Below are positions 44,611 to 55,689 of a DNA stretch of 64,000 bases, in pieces; position 1 is the first letter of the stretch; every line of letters begins with the position of its first letter. The translations under genes were made by a program, and so were the position numbers. The notes under the pieces were generated by a model. That model ran no database searches. It was not told where the DNA came from and saw nothing but the letters and a program-made list of their open reading frames with translations. The DNA is taken from positions 98,505,845 through 98,569,844 of the forward strand of contig NC_080671.1 in assembly GCF_030247195.1 (NCBI RefSeq). Reading direction: 5' to 3'. This DNA comes from Topomyia yanbarensis. Lineage: Eukaryota; Arthropoda; Insecta; Diptera; Culicidae.

Positions 44611-46205
44611 CTATCATATACGTCAGTTCTGCATCCATTCCCTGACCCAACTGTCACAAATTCTCAGACGAATACATACATAGATAGACATACGACTAGC
44701 ACATAACAGTTGTACACTAGTACGAAAAACTATGATTATCACAAAGCTACAACTAATAGGTTTCTACTTATTCTACTTTATTAAATTAATTTAATTAGTT
44801 TCTGCACGATGACGAAGTCGACCGATAAATGGACACACAATGACTCCCTCCGTGAGCCCCGTCCACGAATACCACCAATAGAACAATATTTGCAAACACG
44901 GCACACAGCAAAAGTCAATCTACGTCGATCCGCCAGTCGGCCACGCCACCGTACATAGACCAGTGGTTTAGCGTTGGCATGCGCAGGTGCAGAATATGAA
45001 GTAACATATAACATAAAAACCTGTTTTAATCCACCTAGCGGTGCAATTGTGCCTTTCTCATTTCTCTAAACTATGGCACGGAGGCTGTTTATGTTCAACA
45101 TAATTGTGGAAATGTCCATTACATTCTTAGTACACTTTGCACTTATACACAATGGCTTGCCAGCCACGAACTTGATGAGCTACGTGTCGACGGTGAAACA
45201 CTTGAAATAAAAAATATCATACTTCATTAGCCTAATCAGCATTAGATCAATGTTATCTGCTTGCTAACTCATTTTGTCATGCGGGGGTGGGTGTGTGAGG
45301 AGGGCGAAAGTCCCATGAACGAACGACTCCCCAGCTTAAATTGGTATGCTTTGTCATATAGTGGTGGTTTAAAGATGATGGGGTTGAAAGGGAGGGATAT
45401 GAGGGCTGGATGGGGTGGTGGTCTGATGGGTGCTTTAAGGAGATTTTTAAGGGAGGGGAGTGAACAGTAGAGGGGGGGGGGGTGTAACCCCTCTCCATAA
45501 ACCATCAACTACGCCCCTGTTAAAATCCAGAAACCTTATGCGAGTCAAAAAAAATTTGGCCGGGATTAGGTTGACGTTTTTCAGAGTGATTGCATAACCT
45601 TTCTATATGAGAAAGGCAAAAATGTGCCAAAATCCAAAAAAGTGAGTCGTCATCAAATTTTTTTTCGAGTTTGCATCAAATCTCGACGTTTCATGCACCT
45701 TGAAGACATTTAGCATCAAAAATAAAAATTCTATTTTTAATTTTTCCTATAGTTTATTTGAGAAATTTCTGTGTGGCCGCACTCTTAAACCCGTAATTCC
45801 GGAGCCAGAATTCCGATCGATCCAAAATTCAATAGCAGCCGATGGGAAGGTTGCACCTTTCATTTGAGTTTGGTAAAATCGGTCCAGCCATCTCTGAGAA
45901 AAATGAGTGACATTATTTGACGCATACGCACATACATACACACACAGACACACACACATACAGACTTTTTCCGATCTCGACGAACTGAGTCGAATGGGAT
46001 ATGACACTCGGCCCTCCGGTCCTGGATTAGGTCGACGTTTTTCAGAGTGATTGCATAACCTTTCTATATGAGAAAGGCAAAAAAACGCATAAGCTCTCTC
46101 GGTCTCCTCGATGCACCACTATCGAGGCGTAATGCAATACCCATCTTAAAGCAATTAATGCTTGATGTTTGCAGTACCGTCAAACCCCTAAACCTTGGGG
46201 AGGGG
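44611..46205 (+). repeat. Dispersed repeat, copy B (with 1.06-kb insertion)
   Basis: Matches 1-540 on both sides of an insertion (45,020-46,081). The junctions are CATAAAA (left) and ACGCATAAGC (right), against CATAAAAAAGGCGCATAAGC in copy A. The copies end at the ACCTTGGGGAGG block. Confidence 0.85.
45020..46081. mobile_element. AGAAAGGC-family inverted-repeat insertion
   Basis: Copy A of the host repeat lacks this segment. GTGCCTTTCTCAT near the left end and ATGAGAAAGGCAAAA at the right end are inverted. The right-hand block GACGTTTTTCAGAGTGATTG followed by CATAACCTTTCTATATGAGA occurs twice, ending at about 45,622 and 46,081, so it may be two elements in tandem or one with an internal duplicate. 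It includes a CA/CACA microsatellite (45,925-45,960) and a G9-10 run near 45,475. This word set is very common in mosquito genomes; no transposase is visible. Confidence 0.75.
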
Positions 46206-46209
46206 TTTT

Positions 46210-47930
46210 TACATGGTGCAGTTGCATTTAAAATGTTCCTTTTCTCTTCAGGCTTTTGCTGACAAAAATTTAAAAAAATGGGTTTATTGTGTAATTTTTT
46301 TCAACATAAATCTTTGATTCTTTTAAAAAAATTACTTTTTTCAGTGCATATCTGTTTTGCGAAGGATTCATTCTCTGTAACTCATTATCCGGTGGTTCTA
46401 CTGAACAAAATAATACATTTTTGAACATGAATGCAGATGCATAACCCGAACACAACTGCACTTTCATTTGGTTCGAATCAGGAATGGTCAGCTTTTTCAT
46501 GGAACCCGTCTTGAGTGATTGTTTTCCTGAAATGCTAGTCAAAAAGAACATCAAAATCATAATTTAAAAATAAAAATTTCATTACTTTCGCAGAAGTGTC
46601 TTTCAAAAAAAAAACATTAGATCCAACGAGGAATCAGAGCAGATCTTTCATTCGTACCGATTCTATGTGGAATTTCCCATCCTGTAGGACTGTAACATAA
46701 TCAGCCTATTCCTCAATGCGACGAAACACGACTTCGATTTGAACACCCGAAAACGACAGAAGAAACGAAAAGGGAGTAGCATTCGATCGAACCAAGTTCG
46801 TTACAAAAATAAATCTGTAATCCGAACAGCACTGTGAAAAGTTTAGAAAAAATAAACTTACATTGAATGCGGTGTTCCGTTTGGCCCTCAAATTCCCTAG
46901 CCACGGTTGAAGGGATACCGATGGGACTACCCAATAAAACACACAGTCCATCATTGACGTCATTTGCTTTTGAAGTACAAATGTTATATGACTATAGGTT
47001 TTTCTTCCTTTACTGATTAATTTTTTTGTTCGGCTTCGGAGTAGTAAGCAGCCCGCCTAACGACCCCTCGTTTTACGTAAGTTGAAGGTATGAGCATCAC
47101 AGACCAACACCAAAAACACACATTCTATCGAATGGAAGCATCTCAAAGTCCATCGCTCTAGGTATTCAATGTTTCTCAGCAAAATACAATCTGGTTGTAA
47201 GTTTGCGAAAAAAAAATGCAGCATATGAGATTGCAAATAAAGAACTCTGACGAGCTGGTGTGATAGCTACAATAAAAAATGCGGTGGAAGGACACTAGAG
47301 TCACAGGGGATTGTTATTCTAACACGTAACATAGCAATGGTTTACTAGCTTGGCTCATGCTTATGATAGAAGAATGCTCATACAAATGTATTGAAATATT
47401 TCACAAAGGAAGGATTGCCCGGAATAATGATTTATTCAATGGATGCTGGATATATTTAGCCTTGTTGTGTGAAGGGAATTGAAAATAATCGATAATTTCG
47501 GGAAAACCAATTCAGAGCTCTTTAAATATATCATGAAAGCGACATTCGGAAAGAGCAAACTCAAGTGTTGGTGCCATTGCCTACTGGACTCAGTGGCGTT
47601 GCCTGGTGGAGTTTGGGGTTATTATCAGCAGCATGGTACGAAAGAATAGAAAAAAAACGGCTACTTATCCTAATTAAGGGGGAATTATCATATAAACGGT
47701 CAAAATCATACTGAATATTTTAACGTGGTTCTAAAAAAGTTACCATAATAAAGGCTTACCCATTTTTTATTTTGTAGACTTTATCATGGATATGTTAAAA
47801 AGATCGTGGAATATTTTCTTTTATTTAGAAGGTAAAACCACGCAAAGTCGACAAGTTGTTTTTTCAGTTGGAGTCCCGGATTGCAAGAGAATAGCCTAAT
47901 CGATTCTCATCATATTGATATCAAGTTAAA
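46210..47930. other. No recognisable gene
   Basis: AT-rich with short frames on both strands. Nothing identifiable. Confidence 0.5.
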
Positions 47931-47944
47931 TGTAATTTCGGGTG

Positions 47945-48118
47945 CGCGACGTTTGGCATAAATACGTTAGGCATAAGTACGTTAGGCATATATATGTTAG
48001 GCATAAGTACTTTAGGCATAATGGACGTTAGGCATAATGGACGATTGGCATAATATACGTAGGCATAATGGACGACTGGCATAATGAACGTTAGGCATAA
48101 TGGACGATAGGCATAATT
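47945..48118. repeat. GGCATAATGGACGTTA minisatellite, left array
   Basis: About ten units of a 14-16 bp repeat (GTTAGGCATAATGGAC and variants such as GTTAGGCATAAGTAC) run from 47,950 to 48,118. An inverted array lies at 49,910-50,035. Confidence 0.85.
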
Positions 48119-49107
48119 CACAAAAGTAAAAAAATAATCGCAATTATAGAGATATAGCTTATAGAGATTATAGCTATTATAGAGATTTCAACCTTACGCT
48201 TGTTTTTTCGGGTTAGAAACTGCAAAATGAAAAATAGCAAGCGAGATATTTTTTCTCTATTTTTTCCGTGGACGAAATGAAGAAAGTATTCATTCATTTA
48301 AGTGAACAGATTTGGTACAAGCACATTTCAAGCCTCTTATATGTATTACCAATACAGTTGTATCCAAATATTAAAAAAAGCAAAATAATGAACAAACATT
48401 AGGTTTTGGCACCAATGGAAACTAGTAGTGTTATGTACAGCATCAGCATTAGGGTACGGATTTTGTTTGTGATGAATGACGATAGCTTTTTCGTTTCGGC
48501 AACTCGTCACAGTACACGAAAAAACTCTCCCTCATAGCAGACAGTTTCCGTCGTTCTAATTTTGATGGCCTCGGGAATATAATCATAGACCTTAATAATA
48601 TGATTCGTGGAATGAATAATAAAATGCATCATTCTTTTTTTCATGAGTTGTTCTTTAAGGTTATACATTTTCTTCTAGGACAATTACACCATGCATGCAT
48701 GTAGGATCTAATCTAAGTTAACCCTTTCATTCCCAAATTATTTCTAGCGCTCATGGAGTTTAAGAAAAAAAGGAAAAACCCGTTTTGAAAACCTGTGCTG
48801 GAAGCTGGTCAATGGATGATAAATACCTTCCGATGCTCAATACAATTCTCCTAGAAAATTTCCAATAGGCAGTTTTTTGTGTACTGTGACGAGTTACCGA
48901 AACGAAATGTGCTACGAAAAGATAGTCGAAGACGGTCCAAATTGATGCGTTTTAGCAATTTTCAATAACGATGAGAAATAACGAAGATATATCAAAATTC
49001 CATTTATCAACGCTAACTGAAAATATCTCTGGTGGCACTGCTCTATCGGAGTTCTATCAGGCTAATAGCAATAACTTCAGCTATAGGGACTTTTAACGCT
49101 GAAATGA

Positions 49108-49419
49108 ACGGTCCGGGGTTTGCTTATTGGACTCAATACATTGCAAGCGCGGCGGGATCTATTCCGTGCTATGACGATTTCGGATATTTTGCAAGATCGA
49201 ATTGAGCTTCTCAGTGCGATTAATATGAACGTTCGCCCTCGCGCCCTTCGCAATAATTTATTCCTCCGATTACCTCTTCGCCGGACTAACTATGGAGTAA
49301 ACGGTGCCGTCATTGGTTTGCAGCGGACCTTCAACAGAGTGTCATCCGAGTTCGATTTTCACATTCCACGTACCAGATTACAATTTGACTTTTTAAATAG
49401 ATTAAGAAATTATCATTAG
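49108..49419 (+). pseudogene. Non-LTR retrotransposon ORF2 C-terminal fragment
   Basis: The open stretch encodes about 100 residues (there is no ATG; an in-frame stop is at 49,105) with ELLSAINMNVRPRALRNN, LPLRRTNYGVNGAVIGLQRT and FDFHIPRTRLQFDF. Jockey/CR1/R1-type mosquito ORF2 proteins end with this pattern (L..IN..VP.R.LR, R.TNYG.N.P, RFN...FDF). The stop is followed by AATAATTATAAATAAATAAA. It is therefore a 5'-truncated retrotransposon end lying inside the foldback candidate. Confidence 0.7.
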
Positions 49420-49907
49420 GACCACACTGTGTCTGTTGATATTAATTATAAATAAATAAACGGTAACCATCCCAGTTACTGGTCTTATTTGTTTTTGAGA
49501 GTAAATTCTGCCTAAATCAAAAGTTATAGCTGTTTAAAAACGTTATTGTTTATAAACAACATGGGCATGAAAAGGTTAATGTGCGTAATTTATACCCTAA
49601 CACGAATGAAACTGATTTCAAACAAAAGTGTTTAGCTAATTTTAGTCATGTGCAATTTATCGGTTGTTCACCAAGACATTAGCGCAAGCTGAGTTTCCAC
49701 CTGCCAAGCATTCGTTATGCATCTTTTATATGTGTGAAGATTTCTTCAAGTATACAATAGAATAAAATGTTGATCGAATTTGATCAGCTTCCAGAGTAAT
49801 TCTACAACATCAAAAATTTCAAACATTTGTGCTATTACGACTCGAGGCCGTCAACGCCAAAAGTGATTTCTTTACAATTATACTTCAATATCATAGTTTA
49901 TGCTTAA

Positions 49908-50036
49908 CGTCCTTTATGGCAATCGTCCATTATGCCTAATGTCCATTACGCTTAACGTATGTTATGCCTAACGTCCATTATGCCTAACGTACGAATGCCA
50001 AACTTCCGTATGCCTAACGTATTTATGCCTAATTGG
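49908..50036. repeat. GGCATAATGGACGTTA minisatellite, right array (inverted)
   Basis: About eight units read GTCCATTATGCCTAAC on the plus strand, the reverse complement of the left array, with variants such as GTTATGCCTAAC and ATTACGCTTAAC. Confidence 0.85.
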
Positions 50037-50282
50037 GTACACCCTGTTATTTCAATTAATTTATTAACCTAAAAATTGAAATTTGTTTAACTTTAAGCTC
50101 ATATTTGACTAAAAAGAATAATTTTAGGTTCACGTTCGAGAACTTAACATCACCTTTAATTTGAATATCATGAAAATCGATCAAGCCGTTCTTTTGTAAT
50201 TCGGGACGCAGACTGAAAAAACATGTCGACTTTCCGCTCTCCCAAGTAAAAGAAAAAAAAAATTAGCGCACCCATAATAACT

Positions 50283-50730
50283 GTTGGAACTGTTGAGCTA
50301 TCGTCTCGGTAGGGTTCCCCGTCAGAATCACTCACTACAATTGCAGACGAGACGGGTAATGTCACCAACTAAAACACTGCTTAAGGCCAATTGCAGCGCG
50401 TGCCGTGATTCTGAATGATACGATATATTCATTGTACGGTTCAGATTTGTGCGGATGTAGGGACTTTGCGATCGCCTGTATCATCGCAAAGGGGTCGAAC
50501 GTTTGTACGTTAAAGTGTTCAACCGCGTGTACGTTTGCATGTCGCCTGTGATAGCGTGTATGTAAATTTGCGTGTATAAATTCCATTTTACAACGCATAT
50601 TCGCGTGTGTTCTTGGATGACGGACTTGGCCGAACCGTGAATGTGATACTTAATTTTCCGTGTACGGTTCAGGTGCTATAAGAAAGTGAGTTCTACCATA
50701 TCACTAGAGTTTCTGTTCATGTCGCCAGTA
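50283..50730 (+). repeat. Composite satellite, locus 5 (head plus one monomer)
   Basis: The head GGTTCCCCGTCAGAATCACT, AAAACACTGCTTAAGGCCAA and GTGCCGTGATTCTGAATGA is followed by one monomer to CATATCACTAGAGTTTCTGT near 50,697. Its CTTAAGGCCAATTGCAGC is the empty site for the TTAA insertion at 3,616-4,223. Confidence 0.78.
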
Positions 50731-51009
50731 CTAAAAGCTACAATGATTACAACACAACACAACTTATAGGGTTCAACTGTTATCTTTTTAATGCGCCTAC
50801 GCACGTTGACAAAGCCGACCGATTGACCTAGGGGAGAGGTGTTTCGTATTCTCCTTGGTTCTTATACCAAAAGACGGTTTCGGTTCACATTCCTCGTCGG
50901 CAAACAGAACCTCTGTGCTTACTGTCGAGGCATCACTCGATACTAGCCAATTGTTTAGCGTTCACGCAAGACGTGTGACTTTCTGAATATTATTGTCTAA
51001 CTAGCGCCG

Positions 51010-51062
51010 ATTTGGACTTAGCATTAAGTTGGTGTTAGTTACTGACCAGGAGAATCCGAAAC
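51010..51062 (+). repeat. Short repeat, inverted copy at 55,365-55,412
   Basis: AGCATTAAGTTGGTGTTAGT TACTGACCAGGAGAATCCGAA is matched by the reverse complement of 55,365-55,412 (AGCATTAAGTTGCTGCTAGT TACTGATGAGGAGAATCCGAA). The pair is 4.3 kb apart and inverted. Confidence 0.6.
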
Positions 51063-51064
51063 AC

Positions 51065-54000
51065 TACAAACCATATTTTATTTCATACTGTCACGTCTAA
51101 TTTTTAATTAAAGTACATGTATAAATTTAGTTGTAAGTGGAAAAATAAATACGTTTCATTCAAAATAAAGTCGCGTGTTATTATCGAAAGTGAACAAGTG
51201 CATTTTTCACTTACCGTCGGTACGGATTTTTGGTAAAAGGAGAATTGGTACCACCATTTCATCCTATCCCATGTCAGGTGAACGCTGGAAAACATTCAGA
51301 TGACCTTCAACCAAAACAGGCATTATGTGGACTTTTGATCAATTACAGGAAGATATTGATGTCCGATATGAGATCCCATAGTTACTCACCTTCGAAATAC
51401 ATTCACGAAAACCCATATCCCGGAATATGAAGGTAATCATATTCCTCAAAATTATAATTGTTTTAAGCTTTCTCTTTAAAGATTATCAATGAATTTTTAA
51501 TAGAAAAAAATGCTCAGTGGGGTGAGTGGACCACGGTCCAGTTTATGCTAAGCTGAACGACGGATCAAAGATAGTCTTGAATCATATACATTTGGAGACA
51601 TCAGATCATCGCTGTTGTGCTATCTAATGACAATCGCCATTTAGCACATTTCGAGAAAAACGAATTTTAAAGTTTGAGATTGAATATCTTGGAATATATA
51701 AATGGTACAAACAATTCAAAGAAGACAATTGATTCTTCTATTCTGTATTAATCTCTCAAATATTACGAAGATCGGTGGACTATGTTGCGAGTTTTCACTA
51801 TAAATGTAAACAAAAGTCGGACTCACACGTGTCATAGGTGTGTATTAATGACAAAATTTGTATGACATGTCATAATCGTGTATAAAAAAATTTGATTAGA
51901 AAAAAATCATCAATTATTAACTTTTATTCATATCTTTGTCTTCACTTGGTGTGTAAACAATCGGCAAGATGCATTTTGAAGGAAATGAATCAGGGAATCT
52001 AGTTATTTTTGGTTACAGTGTTGTCAAATATGCTATATTTCCAGTTGAAAACTTAAACTGCATTTTTCTCACAATTCGTGTATTGTTATTTTGAAAATTA
52101 TTATGCCATTGTGTTTCTCAGATAGTTTTACACATAAAACATTTTATACATCAGGATAACTTGTGTTTTTATTCAACTTCATCTTTGACGCAAAGCGCCA
52201 TATAGATTACTTGAGCCAATCACCAGACACAGTCATTTGAAGCAAAAATTTTAAAAAATTCAGTGCGTTTCTCGCTATATCTCAGTATCCAAGTAGAAAG
52301 TCAAAATTCTGAAAACGCCACTTTGTAGAGATTTTTTTGATAAGTGATGTGGCATATCTAAATCAGTTTACCCCAAAATGGCATTTGTCATAAGATAGCA
52401 CAGCAGCGACGAGATGTCACTTTAAGCTATTGTCAACTCATATACGAACCTTTTCACGACACCACTCGCGTGATGATTTGGTAAAGCCCAAGGAGGCCAT
52501 TCAAGGTTGTCTTAAGTGTTCTTGATGGTCACATCATTGGTGTTTCGCCTAAGAATCGGCAAAAGGCCTCGATTGATTATTAGAATAGAATATACGTGAC
52601 CTTCATTGACGTTTTCCATATAGCTTCCAAACCTCTACAAATCCGACGGCGAGTTATAACGGAAACTTAGCAAATTCCAAATGACAATTCCGGGGATATA
52701 AAAACTATTTTTCCACTTGTGCTAACTTGCTTTCATACAGTGACAATTCTAGACAATTTATGACATTGAAGTAACAATTGGTAGAAAAATTAGAAGCATA
52801 AACGACAACACCAATTTTGGCTGCCAACTTATGTGCATTGATTTTTACTTTATGTTTAATCAAATTTTTGGTTCAAGCAATGTATGGTTGACATTTCGTT
52901 TAAATTTCATTATGTTTTGTGTGTAAATAAGCCTTGACAGCCATTTTAGCGTGAAGAGTCAGCTTTTCTGCAGAAAAGGTCAGCTTCATTTAAATTGTCA
53001 AATATTTTGTTCAGAATTATGCCACTTAATGACCAATAAAACAACCATTCATAAGTTGGATTTGAAGCTTGAAGTTGGATCGCCAGTATCTCATTCTGCT
53101 CGAATCAATTTGTATTGACACGGATAAGGTCAAGACAAAAAATGATTATTTCCTAAACAAAGAAAATTTGCAAATATCTTTTGTGGTTTCGATTTATCCA
53201 ACCTATAAATTGAAGGTTCTAAAACACGCCGACCCCCTTAATAATAACACCCTCTCATACCCCAAACCACCAAGCGTGAGAGTATACTGCATGATTATTA
53301 TGTATCGTTTTATCAAATTAAAGAATCAACATGAGTGAAGCAATCAGTGCCCAACCGAAGCCAAAGATCAACTAACCGGTTGTAAACAGAAACGCTAGTT
53401 CATTCAGCACATTGTCGTTTAGACGATGACAGAAAACGGTACAATCATGCCGATACCGGCACAATTTCGGACACGATCACACCGATAAAGCCGGTGTTGA
53501 TAGCGGTAGTGTACTTGACAGAATGAACCAGCGAATATCCATCCACATGGACACAGACGCGATCATCCTCTTACTTTGCGTGTTTATCGCATGATGGTGA
53601 AATCGCCTCATCATGACCGTCATCGTCATCAGCAGCAGACAACATCAGGCCACATCTCATGCGAATCGTACGATACCGACTAGAACACATACCAACAGGA
53701 TGTAAAGCGAATACTACAGAAAGCGAATCCCGGCAACGCGAAACCGGGGTGAATTGTGTATGTTGTGCCATAGAGAAATGCTCGTTCTAAAGACCGATAA
53801 AATCTGCAAAGTTTCTTCAACACAGGGTGCATTCGTAATAAATAGCACACACATTGTTGCTTAGTAAAATATTCCTTATGATAGTATTCTCTTGAAAATT
53901 ATTAATTTTTCTATTTCGGATGCCCACACTTGTTTCATGCTGTTAGCCTCGTACATAATGACAGTAGGCTAGATTAGGTCAAAATAAATTTGAACCGTTA

Positions 54001-55364
54001 TTTCCTTATAAATGGTCGCTTCTGAAGACAATGTATAATTTCTCATACTTTTCTGCTCCAGAAGTGATGTATAGAACGCTAATTTTACTACATCTACAAA
54101 CACCTTGCCAGATCAGAACTTCGTGGCACATTTGCTTCTATCTAAAATGCTTTGAAAAGACACACTTGGAACTGGCAATGAAATTAATACTGTTCAACAG
54201 GTTGACAGAATCAGCCTGAACGTTTGTTTCGTTGCCCATCACAATGCGTGATTATTCGGTAACTGTTGGTAAAGTATCAGGAACATGTTTAATACGATTA
54301 AATTTGATTCCTCATTCCGTTCTGATTCTTCCTGAATCTTAATAGTCCAGAGCGTTTCACATTTTGCTGGATTTTCTAGCGACGTCCCGGATGTCCATCC
54401 AATTTCGATTGTCGGTGGAATTCTGTCAACATTTTCAAGTCTATCTTGCGGTTCATCGAAACCGTTTTACAACCACTCCTTTTTCACGGTAGTATTATCG
54501 ATTTCAAGCTTCTTAGCAATCTATCGATGATAATCTTCTGGGTGATATGTTCAACATTTGTTCACGGATGATTTGCTGTTTCTTCAATGGCTGCAAGTAG
54601 TGTATAAATTGCTGTGAAACTCGACTACTTCTAGCCAGACTTTTCAGATTTTTTACGCATGCGGTCAAAAAGATTGACAATTTAAAATGTGCCATTTTAT
54701 ATGAATAATATACCCCTTCGCGTGACCGCCAAAAAATGTCATCATTTGATATCATAACCAACAGCAGCAATTCGAATTATAGGGTTACAATTTAATTGGA
54801 CTATTTGCATAGATGACGTAGCATATTCAGCTTTCTTCTTTCGATATTTGTGTAGTCACTTCTGCCTTTTTGAACTAGTATCTTTTCGCTAATGTTTTAT
54901 TCAAGAGTGAGACATTCCTGCGTGCAATCTGATATAGTTTACGAACATTTTAGTTCAGTTCTTCTTACGTTCCATTCAAAGTCTCTCCAAATCACAGCTG
55001 TTCATTTCGCTGTTTCCGGTACTCGATACAATGAGCTGACACTGTTTGATGGTGATTTTTTTTCCCACGAGCTTCCCTTCGGTTCCAAAGGCGAAAATCA
55101 CCGGTCTGTCTAGTACCGTATCGGGGAATAACTGTGTTTATCAGGATTTGAAGATATCTGACACTCATAATCCGGTGTGTTGAACTCTATTCATTTCCGT
55201 ACAGATAAGACACTAAGCAATCTAACATCATCACCCGTGCCATCGCATCATTTGTAGTGTGGAAGGTTTACAATTTAATAATATACTTGTCAATTGGGGT
55301 GGGGAACGGCATAAAATATTATCTAATTTTTTCAGAAGTTTGAAAGTATGATTTTTCAGTGTTC
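51065..55364. other. No recognised gene
   Basis: Mostly AT-rich with small frames. 53,380-53,780 is GC-richer but shows no coding frame or repeat that I recognise. The minus strand at 54,300-54,770 has protein-like fragments in shifting frames (for example SSRVSQQFIHYLQPLKKQQI) that might be an old transposase, but I cannot assign a family. Confidence 0.4.
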
Positions 55365-55689
55365 GGATTCTCCTCATCAGTAACTAGCAGCAACTTAATG
55401 CTAGTTAGTTACAAAAGTTTCGATCAATTCGCTTCACGCAAAGTTCTAAAAAAATCGCAAAAGAAAGTTTTTTTTCATGCTGACCAACCGGACCAACGTG
55501 CCTGAAGTTTATATGGGATTTTTCGACAATTTATATGGAGAAAACCCACTAGCTCGCATTTTCACCGCTAGGTGGCATTGTATGCATTGTATTATTACTG
55601 TAAGTGAAAATAAGAAAGATAATTTAATCGTCTTAACAAAAATTTTTTGACATTTTGCGACTCACATCCGGAAGAATTCTTTTTTGTTT

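Larger units (their letters stand above)
47935..50050. mobile_element. Candidate foldback element bounded by inverted minisatellites
   Basis: The left end reads GGGTGCGCGACGTTTGGCAT and then the array. The right end, in reverse, reads GGGTGTACCCAATTAGGCAT and then the same array type, so the two ends are inverted repeats that contain tandem repeats. The 1.8-kb middle is mostly noncoding and holds a retrotransposon 3' fragment. This arrangement resembles foldback elements of insects. Target duplication was not established. Confidence 0.55.

Noticed and set aside
45277..45508. Proline-rich minus-strand frames
   Set aside because: They are translations of a G/C-rich low-complexity stretch inside a repeat.
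47945..48118. CRISPR-like array
   Set aside because: Units are 14-16 bp with no unique spacers, no cas genes, and the organism is an animal.
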